A DNA stretch of 64,000 bases from Gemmatimonadota bacterium (GTDB lineage: Bacteria; Latescibacterota; UBA2968; GCA-2709665): assembly GCA_028877215.1 (NCBI GenBank), contig JAPPFJ010000008.1:124001-188000 (forward strand), in the 5' to 3' direction. The position numbers were made by a program, and so were the translations under genes. Every line of letters begins with the position of its first letter. Positions within the stretch are counted from its first letter, which is position 1. This document shows, piece after piece, positions 51,069-59,219 of this stretch. The notes below the pieces were generated by a model. That model saw nothing but the letters and a program-made list of their open reading frames with translations. It ran no database searches and was not told where the DNA came from.

Positions 51069-51932
51069 TCACTGCTGTCCGGCACTTACGACGGGTTGCG
51101 TCGACTCGTGCGAGCAGAGTACGACCAGCAGGTTGCTGACCATATTCGCCCTCTGTACCTCGTTCAGTTTGATCACGTCGTCGTCCATCAGTCGCTTCAG
51201 AGCCATCTCCACCATACCGACGGCGCCGTCGACAATCTTCGCCCTCGCGGAAATCACCGCCTCCGCCTGCTGGCGCTGCAGCATGGCGTTGGCGATTTCC
51301 GGCGCGTAGGCGAGGTGGTTGATCCGGGCTTCCTCGACGCGGACGCCCGCGTCCCGAACGCGCTGCTGGATCTCCTCGCCGAGGGATTCGGACACCTCCG
51401 TGATCGAGGATCGCAGGCTGATTTCTTCGCCTTCAGACTGATCATAGGGGTAGCTGGTCGCGAGGTGCCTGATTGCCGATTCGGATTGGACCCTTACGTA
51501 ATGTTCGTAGTCGTCCACGTCGAACAGGGCCTGCGCGGCAACCTCCACTTTCCAGACGATAACGGCGGAAATCTCGATGGGATTGCCCCTGCTGTCGTTC
51601 ACCTTCAGCCGTTCGCTGTCGAAGTTCCTGACGCGCAGCGACACCTTTTTCCGGCTCTTGAACGGGTTGGTCCATCGAAACCCCTGGGTTGTTTCCGTAC
51701 CCTTATAGTCGCCGAACAGCAGCATAACGACGCACTGATTCGGTTCCACAGCGAACAGGCCCGTTAACAGGACGATCACGATCACGAGAAGAACGATCGA
51801 CGAGATGATGGGAACGGCCCCGCCGCCAGTTACACCGTAGATGAACAGGACCACGGTCAATGCCAGAAGCAGAAGCGCGAGGAACAGCATCAACCATCCG
51901 CTGGATTGTGGGGCGATTCTTTCTTCCGTCAC
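51069..51932 (-). CDS. SPFH/Band 7 (stomatin/prohibitin-like) membrane protein
   Basis: A 287-aa SPFH protein. Two N-terminal hydrophobic helices ([19 protein letters not shown] and [20 protein letters not shown]) are followed by the Band 7 core ([38 protein letters not shown]-type strands). A coiled coil follows ([26 protein letters not shown]). Such proteins scaffold membrane microdomains. It is the first gene of a two-gene operon with the DUF4097-like lipoprotein. Confidence 0.9.
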   Translation of the reverse strand: MTEERIAPQSSGWLMLFLALLLLALTVVLFIYGVTGGGAVPIISSIVLLVIVIVLLTGLFAVEPNQCVVMLLFGDYKGTETTQGFRWTNPFKSRKKVSLRVRNFDSERLKVNDSRGNPIEISAVIVWKVEVAAQALFDVDDYEHYVRVQSESAIRHLATSYPYDQSEGEEISLRSSITEVSESLGEEIQQRVRDAGVRVEEARINHLAYAPEIANAMLQRQQAEAVISARAKIVDGAVGMVEMALKRLMDDDVIKLNEVQRANMVSNLLVVLCSHESTQPVVSAGQQ

Positions 51933-52467
51933 GGGAGACCTCCTGGAAGATAGTAATTGGACTGATTCGGGTTCATTCCCGACGCAGAATCGTCGCCAGG
52001 CACATGGTACGACGCGAATCCCGACTGTTTTGTTTCGAAGACATCAAGTGAATACACAGCGTTCCGCTTGCAGGCAAGCCCCGATAGTCCCAGTTGATCA
52101 AACCAACCCGCCGCTCGAATCCAACCCATCGGAATGCTCCCGCCAGCCGGATGCTGAAGGTCATCCGCCTTCGATTATATCGCAGTTGCGAGGAAGCCAG
52201 GCCGTGCAAACCAATTGATCAAACCGGCGCCGTGCGCATTCCGCCGAAATCCACTCTCGCTGTATCCGTCGAATCGGACCCGCCTTTTTCGGTTGTTTCG
52301 ACCCTCCAATAGATCGCTAGACCTCTGAAAAGCGCTCGCGTGCAAGGTTGCACGTCGTGCGTGTGCCGGCATAATTGCGTTTTTTCCTGCACACGTGAAC
52401 TTTCGATGAGAAAAACCCCACTTTATGTTTAGAAAACCTGAACGGTTGACGGCGGACCTCCGGCAGG
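51933..52467. other. Intergenic region, divergent promoters expected
   Basis: No gene seen in 535 bp between the divergent SPFH and ECF sigma genes. The motif TTGATCAAACC occurs twice, at about 52096 and 52217, as a direct repeat. Upstream of the sigma gene lies an AT-richer stretch (52378-52440), without a clear promoter. Confidence 0.5.
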
Positions 52468-52968
52468 ATGGGTAAAGGTCAAATGGACATAGCGGAACTC
52501 TACCGAGAAACCGGACCGGCAATTCTGGCGTACTTTCGCCAGCACCGCTCCACGAGGCCCAATGCAGAGGACTTGCTACAGGAGACGTTTTTACGCGCCC
52601 TCAGCTACAAAGACCGGGTCTTAAGCGCGGCATCGCCTCGGGCATATATTTTCGGCATTGCCCGTCACGTTCGACTTGGCGCAATGCGCGAACGTCCCGC
52701 GCCGGACGAGATTCTGCTGCTGGAAAGCCATCAAACTGTGGAGACCGAGGATCCACGGCTACACGACTTGCGCGAGGCCATTCAACAGTTACAGGAGCCA
52801 CACCGTGAAACGCTGCTGCTCAAGCTGCGGTACGAACTCTCTTACGAGGAAACCGCGGCGGTGCTTCAGATCCCGATCGGGACCGTTCGATCGCGGATGC
52901 ATTACGCGGTCGCCAGACTCAGACGAGTCTTGAATCCACCGAAACCCGGAAACAACGAGGCCAGATGA
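52468..52968 (+). CDS. ECF-type RNA polymerase sigma factor
   Basis: A 166-aa group 4 sigma factor. Region 2 is ELYRETGPAILAYFRQHR, then AEDLLQETFLRALSYKDR and SPRAYIFGIARHVRLGAMRER. Region 4 is LQEPHRETLLLKLRYELS, then YEETAAVLQIPIGTVRSRMHYAVARLRR. A second ATG at 52483 (MDIAELY) may be the real start. The gene overlaps the next one by 4 bp (ATGA), the usual arrangement with an anti-sigma factor. Confidence 0.92.
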   Translation: MGKGQMDIAELYRETGPAILAYFRQHRSTRPNAEDLLQETFLRALSYKDRVLSAASPRAYIFGIARHVRLGAMRERPAPDEILLLESHQTVETEDPRLHDLREAIQQLQEPHRETLLLKLRYELSYEETAAVLQIPIGTVRSRMHYAVARLRRVLNPPKPGNNEAR

Positions 52969-53474
52969 CTATGAAACCGGAATCTCTTGAGGGTTTGCTG
53001 ATCGACCGGGCCCTGGGGGAACTCAGCCCGGAAGTGACGGAACTTCTGGACGCGTATTTGCAGGCGAACCCAGCAGCCGCCGAACAGGCTGCGGCCTGGA
53101 CCGAGACCTGGCGCGGTGCCGTGCGCGCGACGGCATTTGACGTCGAAGGTCGGCTTCAGCCGCTCCCGAAACTTAAGCCCCGCGGGAGCAACACCTGGAA
53201 TTGGAGAATCCGTCGTGGTGAGTTGCTCCGACTGGCCGCTTGCCTGATCATTGGAGTAACCGCGGCGTGGGGTCTGTTCACAGCGCAGCCAGAGAAGGCG
53301 CCAGCGCCCGCCGTTGCCTCGCAGCCGTCCAAATTCTGGTCGGTAAATCGCCTGAAAGAGATTTATTCGAGGCCCTCAGCGCGGAAACATCGTCCCATGC
53401 GCCATAGACTCCTGTGGGGGTCGCCTTTGAGAATCCAGAAAGGGGGAGAGTCCTATGGAACTTCAATCCGATAA
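52965..53474 (+). CDS. Probable anti-sigma factor, single-pass membrane protein
   Basis: A 169-aa protein. It has a cytosolic N terminus (LLIDRALGELSPEVTELLDAYL, like the zinc-less anti-sigma domain), a central membrane helix (LLRLAACLIIGVTAAWGLF at about 87-105) and a basic periplasmic tail. It lacks the HxxxCxxC of ZAS domains. Start-stop overlap with the ECF gene argues for a sigma/anti-sigma pair. The last 20 nt overlap the downstream lipoprotein gene. The role is inferred from context. Confidence 0.7.
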   Translation: MTMKPESLEGLLIDRALGELSPEVTELLDAYLQANPAAAEQAAAWTETWRGAVRATAFDVEGRLQPLPKLKPRGSNTWNWRIRRGELLRLAACLIIGVTAAWGLFTAQPEKAPAPAVASQPSKFWSVNRLKEIYSRPSARKHRPMRHRLLWGSPLRIQKGGESYGTSIR

Positions 53475-54591
53475 TATCCTGTATAGAGTTCGGCGGGTAG
53501 CTGTGATCGGTCTGACCACGTTGGTGGCCTGCAGTTGTTACGAAAAACGTATACATTGGGCGCCGGACGGCCAACGGGCTGCCATCATCTTGAGCAAGAA
53601 CCTGTTCGAGGCGGATGACCATATTCAGGGCCTGTACTTTTCAGATTCCGAAGGCCGATTGTCACGGAAATTGCTGCCAAAAGCCAGTACTGTGGCGTGG
53701 TTCGGCGACTCTCAGCGTCTGGCCGTCGCTACCTGGGACAAACCGAACGGTGGCCTTTCGGTCGCGCGCGTAGAGGACGAGCATCTGATGCTGGGTCCAA
53801 CACTGTGGTCCGATTCATCTGAAGTCATCGATATACGAATTGCGCCAGGCGACGCTCATCTCGCGTTCACTGTGGGGAGCGTTGATGATTCCAGGGGTGT
53901 ATCGCTCTTCGTTGCGCCTTGCAACGGTTCCGCCCCGCCGACGGTCGTCTCCCGTCACGCGGCGGTTTCGCCGGATTGGAGCCCCGATGGTCGTTCCCTC
54001 GTATACTTTGAGGGGACGAGCAACCGACGCGACGAGCCGAGTCTTGGAAAGCTCGTGCGGCGAGGTGTAGTCAACGAGCATGGTAAGGTCGAACTCGCCG
54101 AGGATCTCGTTCATCTCGCGGAAGTCGTTTTCTTCAGCTTTGCTCAGGTTCGTTGTCTCAGAGATGGGCGAGTGCTTTTCAATACCGCCGAGTTGAACTT
54201 TCCATTTGCACCGGTTGACGATGAAGTTCTACCCGTTCAGCTCTTCGCTATCGAGACCGCGCGGCAGCCTACACTGATCCGGATAATGACCCGCGAGGCG
54301 GAGGCGAAGCTGCGACAGACACTTTGGTTTTATGAGGTCAGCCCCGACGAACGCCAGGTGCTCTTTGGCACATTTGACGGTGACGTGTATCTGCTGACGC
54401 TCGCGACGGGAGAGATGAAGGAGATATACACTCCCCAAAATAACCGAACAGGTGCGGTGGCACCAGTCTGGCGAAGGGCAGGGGAGTTTACCTACGTCAA
54501 GCCGGAATCGGGCGTCATCCAGTGGCATGACGGACAAGAGAGTGAGTTGAGTAAAGACTGGCCTCGCGAGGTTATTGACGGACTTGATTAA
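53455..54591 (+). CDS. TolB-like beta-propeller lipoprotein
   Basis: A 378-aa protein with a lipoprotein-type signal (AVIGLTTLVAC, acylated C26). It is followed by beta-propeller-like repeats: HWAPDGQRAAIILSKN, VAWFGDSQRLAVATW, IAPGDAHLAFTVGS, PDWSPDGRSLVYFEG and VSPDERQVLFGTFDG have the WSPDG/PD40 pattern. A GGGGGAG lies upstream of the ATG. It is the third gene of the sigma/anti-sigma operon and could be the envelope sensor or output of that system; this is inference. Confidence 0.8.
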   Translation: MELQSDNILYRVRRVAVIGLTTLVACSCYEKRIHWAPDGQRAAIILSKNLFEADDHIQGLYFSDSEGRLSRKLLPKASTVAWFGDSQRLAVATWDKPNGGLSVARVEDEHLMLGPTLWSDSSEVIDIRIAPGDAHLAFTVGSVDDSRGVSLFVAPCNGSAPPTVVSRHAAVSPDWSPDGRSLVYFEGTSNRRDEPSLGKLVRRGVVNEHGKVELAEDLVHLAEVVFFSFAQVRCLRDGRVLFNTAELNFPFAPVDDEVLPVQLFAIETARQPTLIRIMTREAEAKLRQTLWFYEVSPDERQVLFGTFDGDVYLLTLATGEMKEIYTPQNNRTGAVAPVWRRAGEFTYVKPESGVIQWHDGQESELSKDWPREVIDGLD

Positions 54592-54621
54592 ATGCGGCTG
54601 CGCCGCCGGTGGATTCGCGGC

Positions 54622-54647
54622 GGCAAGCCTTGCGGTTGCCTTTATTT
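54622..54647 (+). terminator. Possible terminator of the ECF operon
   Basis: GGCAA (54622-54626) pairs with TTGCC (54636-54640), followed by TTTATTT. The stem is short. A further GC-rich inverted repeat lies just upstream, so the overall fold may be larger. Confidence 0.4.
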
Positions 54648-54805
54648 CGCCTTAGCTATTGCAGGTTGACACCGCTGGTCCGTATCGCTGAACGATGGAC
54701 GCGGCGTGGTCTTCTTTCGTCTACCCTCTCACTTCTCACCAACTTTCCCTTTGCGGCCTTCGTGTGAGTCGCATTGCCAGCGCCAAATAAAGACGGATGT
54801 TTCTG

Positions 54806-54930
54806 CTCCCCCTCTCCTGACAGGAGAGGGGGCCGGGGGGAGCGGTCTGCGGCGGTGGGAGTAGGGGTTGCTTTTGATCTTGCCTTTCGTTTCTTGCTGA
54901 CGGCTGACGGCTGACGGCTGACGGCTGATA
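54806..54930 (+). repeat. Hairpin-plus-heptamer repeat, copy 3
   Basis: A CCCCCTCTCCTG/CAGGAGAGGGGG hairpin and the shared middle are followed by five exact-length tandem heptamers (GCTGACG four times, then GCTGATA) at 54896-54930. It is the most regular of the copies. Confidence 0.75.
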
Positions 54931-54991
54931 GCTCTGCTTGAGGGGCCAGGGCAGAGGTCACGGCGCCGTCGATGCGTTTGTTGGACAGTTC

Positions 54992-55744
54992 ATGGAGTCG
55001 AATATCATGCTGACGCAAGTCTCTTCTTCCGTATACAGCTGGTCCGAGATTCACGGTGCAGCCAGGAATGAGCCCTATCCGTGGAACAGCTTTGTGATCC
55101 GGACCAATCACGGGGACGGCCTCGTCCTTGTCGATCCGCTTCCGCTCCCGGCTGAAGATGCGAGGGAGATCGAAGTCCTGGGTAAACCTGCGCATATTCT
55201 TCTGACCTGCGAGTACCACCTGCGCGAATCGGAAGCCTTCAGGGATCGCTGGGGTTGCGACATACGCATTCATGCGGACGGATCGGACTATACCAAAGTG
55301 ATGATTGACGAGACGTTACTGGACGGAGACCTGCTGTGGGACCGGATCGAAGTGATCCATATTCCGGATGCCTACCATACCGATGAGGTCGCGTTTCTGG
55401 TGCACGGAGACGGGAATACGATGATCGTGGGAGACGCGGTCTGCGGAGGCAGGAGGGATCGAGGCATACCGGACGGTGAAATCTGGATCAACGCCCCCGA
55501 ATACATCGTCGCCGAAATGTCAAGCGCGCGAGATTCGCTGCGCAAGCTGGCCGGTCATCCATTCGAGAGAATGGTCTTCGGACATGGATCGCCCATTCTG
55601 CACGACGCCAGCGACCGGTTCAGGGCATTCCTGGAAGATGATGAGGCCTGGGCGAAACTGGAATCCGAAAAGGCCGAGAGAACGAACCCGTCCTCGCTGG
55701 AATTCATCCGGGAAATGAAAGCGAGGAAATCCCGTGGAGGATGA
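54992..55744 (+). CDS. Metallo-beta-lactamase-fold protein with degenerate HxHxDH motif
   Basis: A 250-aa MBL-fold protein, counted from the ATG at 54992; the ATG at 55007 is the alternative. The strand before the metal loop is GLVLVDPLPLP and AHILLT. The loop itself reads CEYHLRES in place of HxHxDH, so the first metal histidine is missing. Later ligands are partly kept (IVGDAVCGG and VFGHGSPIL). It belongs to the degenerate branch of glyoxalase II-like hydrolases that may bind one metal or none. Substrate unknown. Confidence 0.72.
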   Translation: MESNIMLTQVSSSVYSWSEIHGAARNEPYPWNSFVIRTNHGDGLVLVDPLPLPAEDAREIEVLGKPAHILLTCEYHLRESEAFRDRWGCDIRIHADGSDYTKVMIDETLLDGDLLWDRIEVIHIPDAYHTDEVAFLVHGDGNTMIVGDAVCGGRRDRGIPDGEIWINAPEYIVAEMSSARDSLRKLAGHPFERMVFGHGSPILHDASDRFRAFLEDDEAWAKLESEKAERTNPSSLEFIREMKARKSRGG

Positions 55745-55830
55745 AGGTGAAGGTATGGGATTCGGTCCTTTCACCTCTCCCACGAATCAGATCTAGAGAA
55801 AATTCACCGGTAAGGCAACGCCCGACTATA

Positions 55831-55872
55831 CTCCCCCTTTCCTTTAGGAGAGGGGGCAGGGGGGAGAGGTCG
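55831..55872 (+). repeat. Partial hairpin repeat, copy 4
   Basis: A CTCCCCCTTTCC/GGAGAGGGGGCAGGGGGGAGAGGTC sequence matches the hairpin part of the 44354, 47664 and 54806 elements but lacks the heptamer tail. Confidence 0.5.
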
Positions 55873-56026
55873 GCGCGCCATCTCCAGGGTGTGTAGGGGC
55901 AACCCTTGTGGTTGCCCGGGCATCAGAGAGCGTTTTCCGGATCTTGGTTTTTCATACTGCCCATCCTGTTCAACCATGTAAGTTTCAAATGTAATGTAGG
56001 AGAGAGGACAAAAAGGAGGATTCGCC

Positions 56027-56422
56027 ATGCCGCAGAACACCAGCCTCGGCCTGTCCGTGATCGGGCAGATTTCGGTAACCGTTCAGGACCTCGACCGGGC
56101 GGTCGCATTTTACCGCGATAAACTTGGCATGCAGTTCCTGTTCCGTGTTCCGGGGATGGCCTTTTTCAATTGCTCTGGCGTCCGGCTCCTGCTCGGCCTT
56201 TCGGAGGATGAATCGGCGGACGTGCATGCTTCAGTGATCTATTACAAGGTCGACGACCTCGAAGGCACGTGTGAGGAACTGCGTTCGCGCGACGTCGCCT
56301 TCGACAGTGAGCCTCACAAGATTGCCGATATGCCCGACCATGAACTGTGGATGGCGTTCTTCAGAGACTCCGAGATGAATCTGATGGCGCTGATGGCCGA
56401 GAAGCCAAGAGAGGACCATTAG
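56027..56422 (+). CDS. VOC-family (glyoxalase/bleomycin-resistance-like) protein
   Basis: A 131-aa protein with the two-beta-alpha-beta-beta-beta VOC fold. It has GQISVTVQDLDRAVAFYRDKLG in the first half and IYYKVDDLEGTCEELRSRD in the second. Metal-ligand positions are not obvious, as in many VOC proteins of unknown activity. AGGAGGA precedes the ATG. Its stop codon falls at the first bases of 197-bp repeat copy C, so insertion of the repeat may have set the present C terminus (PREDH). Confidence 0.9.
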   Translation: MPQNTSLGLSVIGQISVTVQDLDRAVAFYRDKLGMQFLFRVPGMAFFNCSGVRLLLGLSEDESADVHASVIYYKVDDLEGTCEELRSRDVAFDSEPHKIADMPDHELWMAFFRDSEMNLMALMAEKPREDH

Positions 56423-56616
56423 CCTCAATCCGAAAGAAACTGCAACGCGGCGACGCGATAAAACCCTCCGAAACGGGGCAATATCGACGTATAGAATGAC
56501 GTTTTTTCCCTTCACGTCCAGTGACCTGGTGTATCCTGGTAATCCGCCGTCTAATCGCCTTTATTTACAAGCACATATTCGAATTAACGTCCCCAAAGAC
56601 TTACGAATCAAGGTTA
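56420..56616 (+). repeat. 197-bp dispersed repeat, copy C
   Basis: Same length, ends and blocks as copy B, with TTA at both borders. In the reading frame that stays open through copies A and B, this copy has a TGA, so the element is probably not protein-coding. It separates the VOC and SRPBCC genes. Confidence 0.88.
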
Positions 56617-56644
56617 GTCGCCGCACTCCGGACGGAGCAGACCG

Positions 56645-57100
56645 ATGGATCAAATCGAAGAACTGTCGTTTTCATTTCGCTGCGTCATCGACAGACCCGT
56701 GGCCGAGGTCTTCGATGCCGTCACGGGCAGGACGGCGATCAGCACCTACTTCACGGATGTCGCCAGCGCCGGACTGGAAGCCGGGCGAACGGTAATATGG
56801 CGATTCGGCGACGTCGAGGTGGACGTCGCGGTGGAGGAGGTGGTCCGCAACAGGAGTATCGTCTGCACCTGGCCCGCCTGCAACGACGTGGGCTACAGGA
56901 CGCGCTTCGTGTTCGAATTCGAAGCGCTGAACGGCGGCACGAGGATTTCGGTGAGCGAATCCGGATGGCGGCCCGACCGGGAAGGGATCAACAGCGCTTT
57001 CGATCAGTGCTCGGGCTGGACGCACTTCTTCGCGAGCCTGAAGGCACGGCTTGAGTACGACGTGGACCTCAAACGCTTCTACGAAGAAGATGATGGCTGA
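56645..57100 (+). CDS. SRPBCC/AHSA1-like ligand-binding protein
   Basis: A 151-aa START-like protein. It has the beta-alpha-alpha start EELSFSFRCVIDRPVAEVFDAV, then VIWRFGDVEVDVAVEEVVRN, FVFEFEALNGGTRISVSESGW and the C-terminal helix GWTHFFASLKARLEYDVDLK. AHSA1-type proteins bind small hydrophobic ligands. The family is fairly clear; the ligand is unknown. Confidence 0.87.
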   Translation: MDQIEELSFSFRCVIDRPVAEVFDAVTGRTAISTYFTDVASAGLEAGRTVIWRFGDVEVDVAVEEVVRNRSIVCTWPACNDVGYRTRFVFEFEALNGGTRISVSESGWRPDREGINSAFDQCSGWTHFFASLKARLEYDVDLKRFYEEDDG

Positions 57101-57366
57101 TCGACCGTCGTCCGATCGGCGAAATCCGCCAATCGCTCGATGGGAGTTGGCGAACACCGCGCGCCGTGCCGGGTAGACCGGTCTGCGGCGCGTTTCACGT
57201 TATGTTCGCGCCGTACATGGAGAAGCGGACCGGGGATTCCCGGCCCGCGGGTTACGGCATCGTGGGTTTGTAGAACGATCGGCACGTATCGCGTACGCGG
57301 CGCCGGTGTGACAGGCGACAATTGCGTCGACCGGCGAGCCATTATGGTGTATTTCAATACCCGCGG

Positions 57367-57867
57367 CTAAGCGCCATCTTCATCCGCTCCGGCAGGAGGA
57401 TCCGCAGGACCTGTGGCTCGCCGCAGACCGCGCCAGATCGCGAGGATCAGCATGGGAACGCCGACCAGAACCAGAAACGGAACGAGCGCGTAGATGACCA
57501 CCATATGCGGTCCGAGCAAGCCGCCGAGAAGACTGAACAGGACCGCAAGCGGCGTTGCGATCGCCAGCCCAACCAGAATCAAGACCCGGGGGGTACCGCT
57601 TACGCCCCTCAAGAGGCGCTGCGCCAGCAATCCGATCAACGCGCCGGCGATAAAGAACAGAACCAGGCCGGACAGGATGCTCGGAAGCGCAAAGAGCAGT
57701 CCGAACGGGTCGGAGTGATGCATTGTACCGAAGCGAATTGCGGCGGTGAGTATCTGTAGAACGCAGAATCCCAGGCCGAACCACACCGGGATCTTCCAGT
57801 ATTCCCAGGATCGGCGGTTTGGCGCTTCCGGTTGACCTGTAGCGGCGGCTCCTTCGGTGGGTTCCAT
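57367..57867 (-). CDS. Uncharacterised membrane protein
   Basis: A 166-aa protein with about four hydrophobic helices (IPVWFGLGFCVLQILTAAI, PFGLLFALPSILSGLVLFFIAG, ILVGLAIATPLAVLFSLLGG and MVVIYALVPFLVLVGVPMLI) between hydrophilic, proline- and glutamate-rich ends. No family recognised. It stands alone on the minus strand. Confidence 0.65.
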   Translation of the reverse strand: MEPTEGAAATGQPEAPNRRSWEYWKIPVWFGLGFCVLQILTAAIRFGTMHHSDPFGLLFALPSILSGLVLFFIAGALIGLLAQRLLRGVSGTPRVLILVGLAIATPLAVLFSLLGGLLGPHMVVIYALVPFLVLVGVPMLILAIWRGLRRATGPADPPAGADEDGA

Positions 57868-57946
57868 GAAGATTTCCCCCTCTATCAGTTATCTATTTTA
57901 TTCTACGGCTGTCCAAGACAAAAACCGGTTTGAGACCGGCGTGGTT

Positions 57947-58007
57947 GGCGTTCCCGGGAGCGAGGGCAGGATGCCCTCGCTCCGGTTCCAGGTGGATCAT
58001 GTCGTGA
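57947..58007 (+). repeat. 61-bp palindromic repeat, copy 2
   Basis: A hairpin GAGCGAGGGCA/TGCCCTCGCTC with shared flanks, the exact-length inverted partner of 22680-22740. Nothing else but the remnant at 58112-58320 is seen in 57868-58356. Confidence 0.75.
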
Positions 58008-58111
58008 TTGCGGTTGAAAAAGACGATTTTGGACAGGTGTGATATCATCCAATCAATCGGAAAGTCAGCGTACGTGTCCAAATCACGTTGAGTCTCGAGT
58101 GTAATGTGCCA

Positions 58112-58320
58112 CTATTCATCGTCATAGTTTACAAATCCGTGTCTTTCCATCAACGTCTTCAGCAACTGACGGTTGCGTTTTTGTTGTTCCATCGTCCTGA
58201 AAACCGTTGCAATGCGTGAACCTTTGGCCGCCCGGACACGCCTTGCAGGGTAGTGGAATGGTGATCTCGTGGACGTTACGTGAATGGCCACAGATAAAAT
58301 CCACGCGACACGTGAAGTGA
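58112..58320 (-). pseudogene. Frameshifted zinc-ribbon-like small gene
   Basis: On the minus strand one frame reads HFTCRVDFICGHSRNVHEI, ending PLPCKAC, a plausible C-x5-C/CxxC metal site. After a one-base shift the next frame continues RAAKGSRIATVFRTMEQQ and NRQLLKTLMERHGFVNYDDE to a stop at 58112. The single uninterrupted frame instead ends in unlikely sequence. It appears to lack its own start because the 5' end meets the divergent gene at 58357. A decayed zinc-ribbon gene is the best reading; a sequencing error at the shift is possible. Confidence 0.35.
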
Positions 58321-58356
58321 CTTAGAGTTCCGCCAGGATTACCGGGAGAGAAAGCC

Positions 58357-59178
58357 ATGATACTCGAAAACGAAACGATAGCAAATTATACGTTTCCGTT
58401 GACAAGGCCGGATGTCACAATACTCGAAAGTTCTGAGAAGATAAAAGAAGTCGATTGCCCAGAACTGCAGTGGTGGTTCGCCATTCCGAAACTGGGCGAA
58501 CACTGCCGTTGGGCAGCCTATGAGTCCGGAACGTTGGCGTTAACCGCCGTCGTCGAGATTGTGTCCACAGTTCCTGCGACGATCCGGGACATCGACTGCG
58601 TCGAACTCCGACTGAAAGAATGGTCGGCTCGGGACGATTGGCCGATGGGCTTTAACCCTGGTCTCATGTACGCACTGCTGGACGAAAAGCAGGCGAGGTG
58701 GCTTTCCGTCGTCAAGACTCGAGATGGAAGACGCGTTTTTGAGAACGTGGGGGACAAATGGTTTGAGGAGAACTGGGGGGGAACGATGAGGCGCCGAATT
58801 GTTGATGACGGACGCTACCGGCGTCAACCCGATGGATCGTATAAAACTGGCAAAGGTAAAGGGATAGGTGCAGGCACTTACGATGTCACGATCGGCGGCA
58901 ATACGTTCTGTTGTCTCCGTGTTTTGGACCCCGACCTTTGTACACCGAATGGCGGCGAGCTTGTGGAAGTATACATTGAACGCGGAGGGCGGACCGTGTT
59001 TTTTAGACGGTACGATGGGAGGTTTTTCCGTGACACGGACCTGATCGTCAAGTATCCGGACAATCGCCGAATCGTCATCAACAACACGGTGTATGTGCAC
59101 CATGACTGCAGCGGGCGAGCTCACGACACAATCACGCAATACGCACTAAAACCTGCTCGACCGGAGGAATGCCAGTAA
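58357..59178 (+). CDS. Stand-alone copy of the sigma-fused C-terminal domain
   Basis: A 273-aa soluble protein of unknown family. It is clearly homologous to the C-terminal 270 residues of the next gene: QWWFAIPKLGEH matches AWWFVKPEVGDR, GAGTYDVTIGGNTFCCLRVLD matches GAGVFDVHVGGRQFTCLRVFD, RGGRTVFFRRYDG matches RAGRTVLFRRYNG, and RRIVINNTVYVHH matches DRIVIDGLTYVHY. The ATG at 58357 has GGGAG eight bases upstream. It ends within a few bases of the sigma-domain gene and is surely cotranscribed. It may compete with, or bind the same ligand as, the sigma-fused copy. Confidence 0.72.
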   Translation: MILENETIANYTFPLTRPDVTILESSEKIKEVDCPELQWWFAIPKLGEHCRWAAYESGTLALTAVVEIVSTVPATIRDIDCVELRLKEWSARDDWPMGFNPGLMYALLDEKQARWLSVVKTRDGRRVFENVGDKWFEENWGGTMRRRIVDDGRYRRQPDGSYKTGKGKGIGAGTYDVTIGGNTFCCLRVLDPDLCTPNGGELVEVYIERGGRTVFFRRYDGRFFRDTDLIVKYPDNRRIVINNTVYVHHDCSGRAHDTITQYALKPARPEECQ

Positions 59179-59219
59179 CTGCATTTGAAGTGCATAGCAC
59201 AAAGTACAGTGGTTTTCGA

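Noticed and set aside
54896-54930. Tandem 7-bp units considered as a CRISPR array
   Set aside because: Units are too short and have no spacers; there are no cas genes in the window.
58122-58358. A 78-codon minus-strand frame starting at the ATG of the divergent gene
   Set aside because: Its second half is unlikely protein; a frameshifted remnant in the neighbouring frame explains the sequence better, and the start codon belongs to the plus-strand gene.
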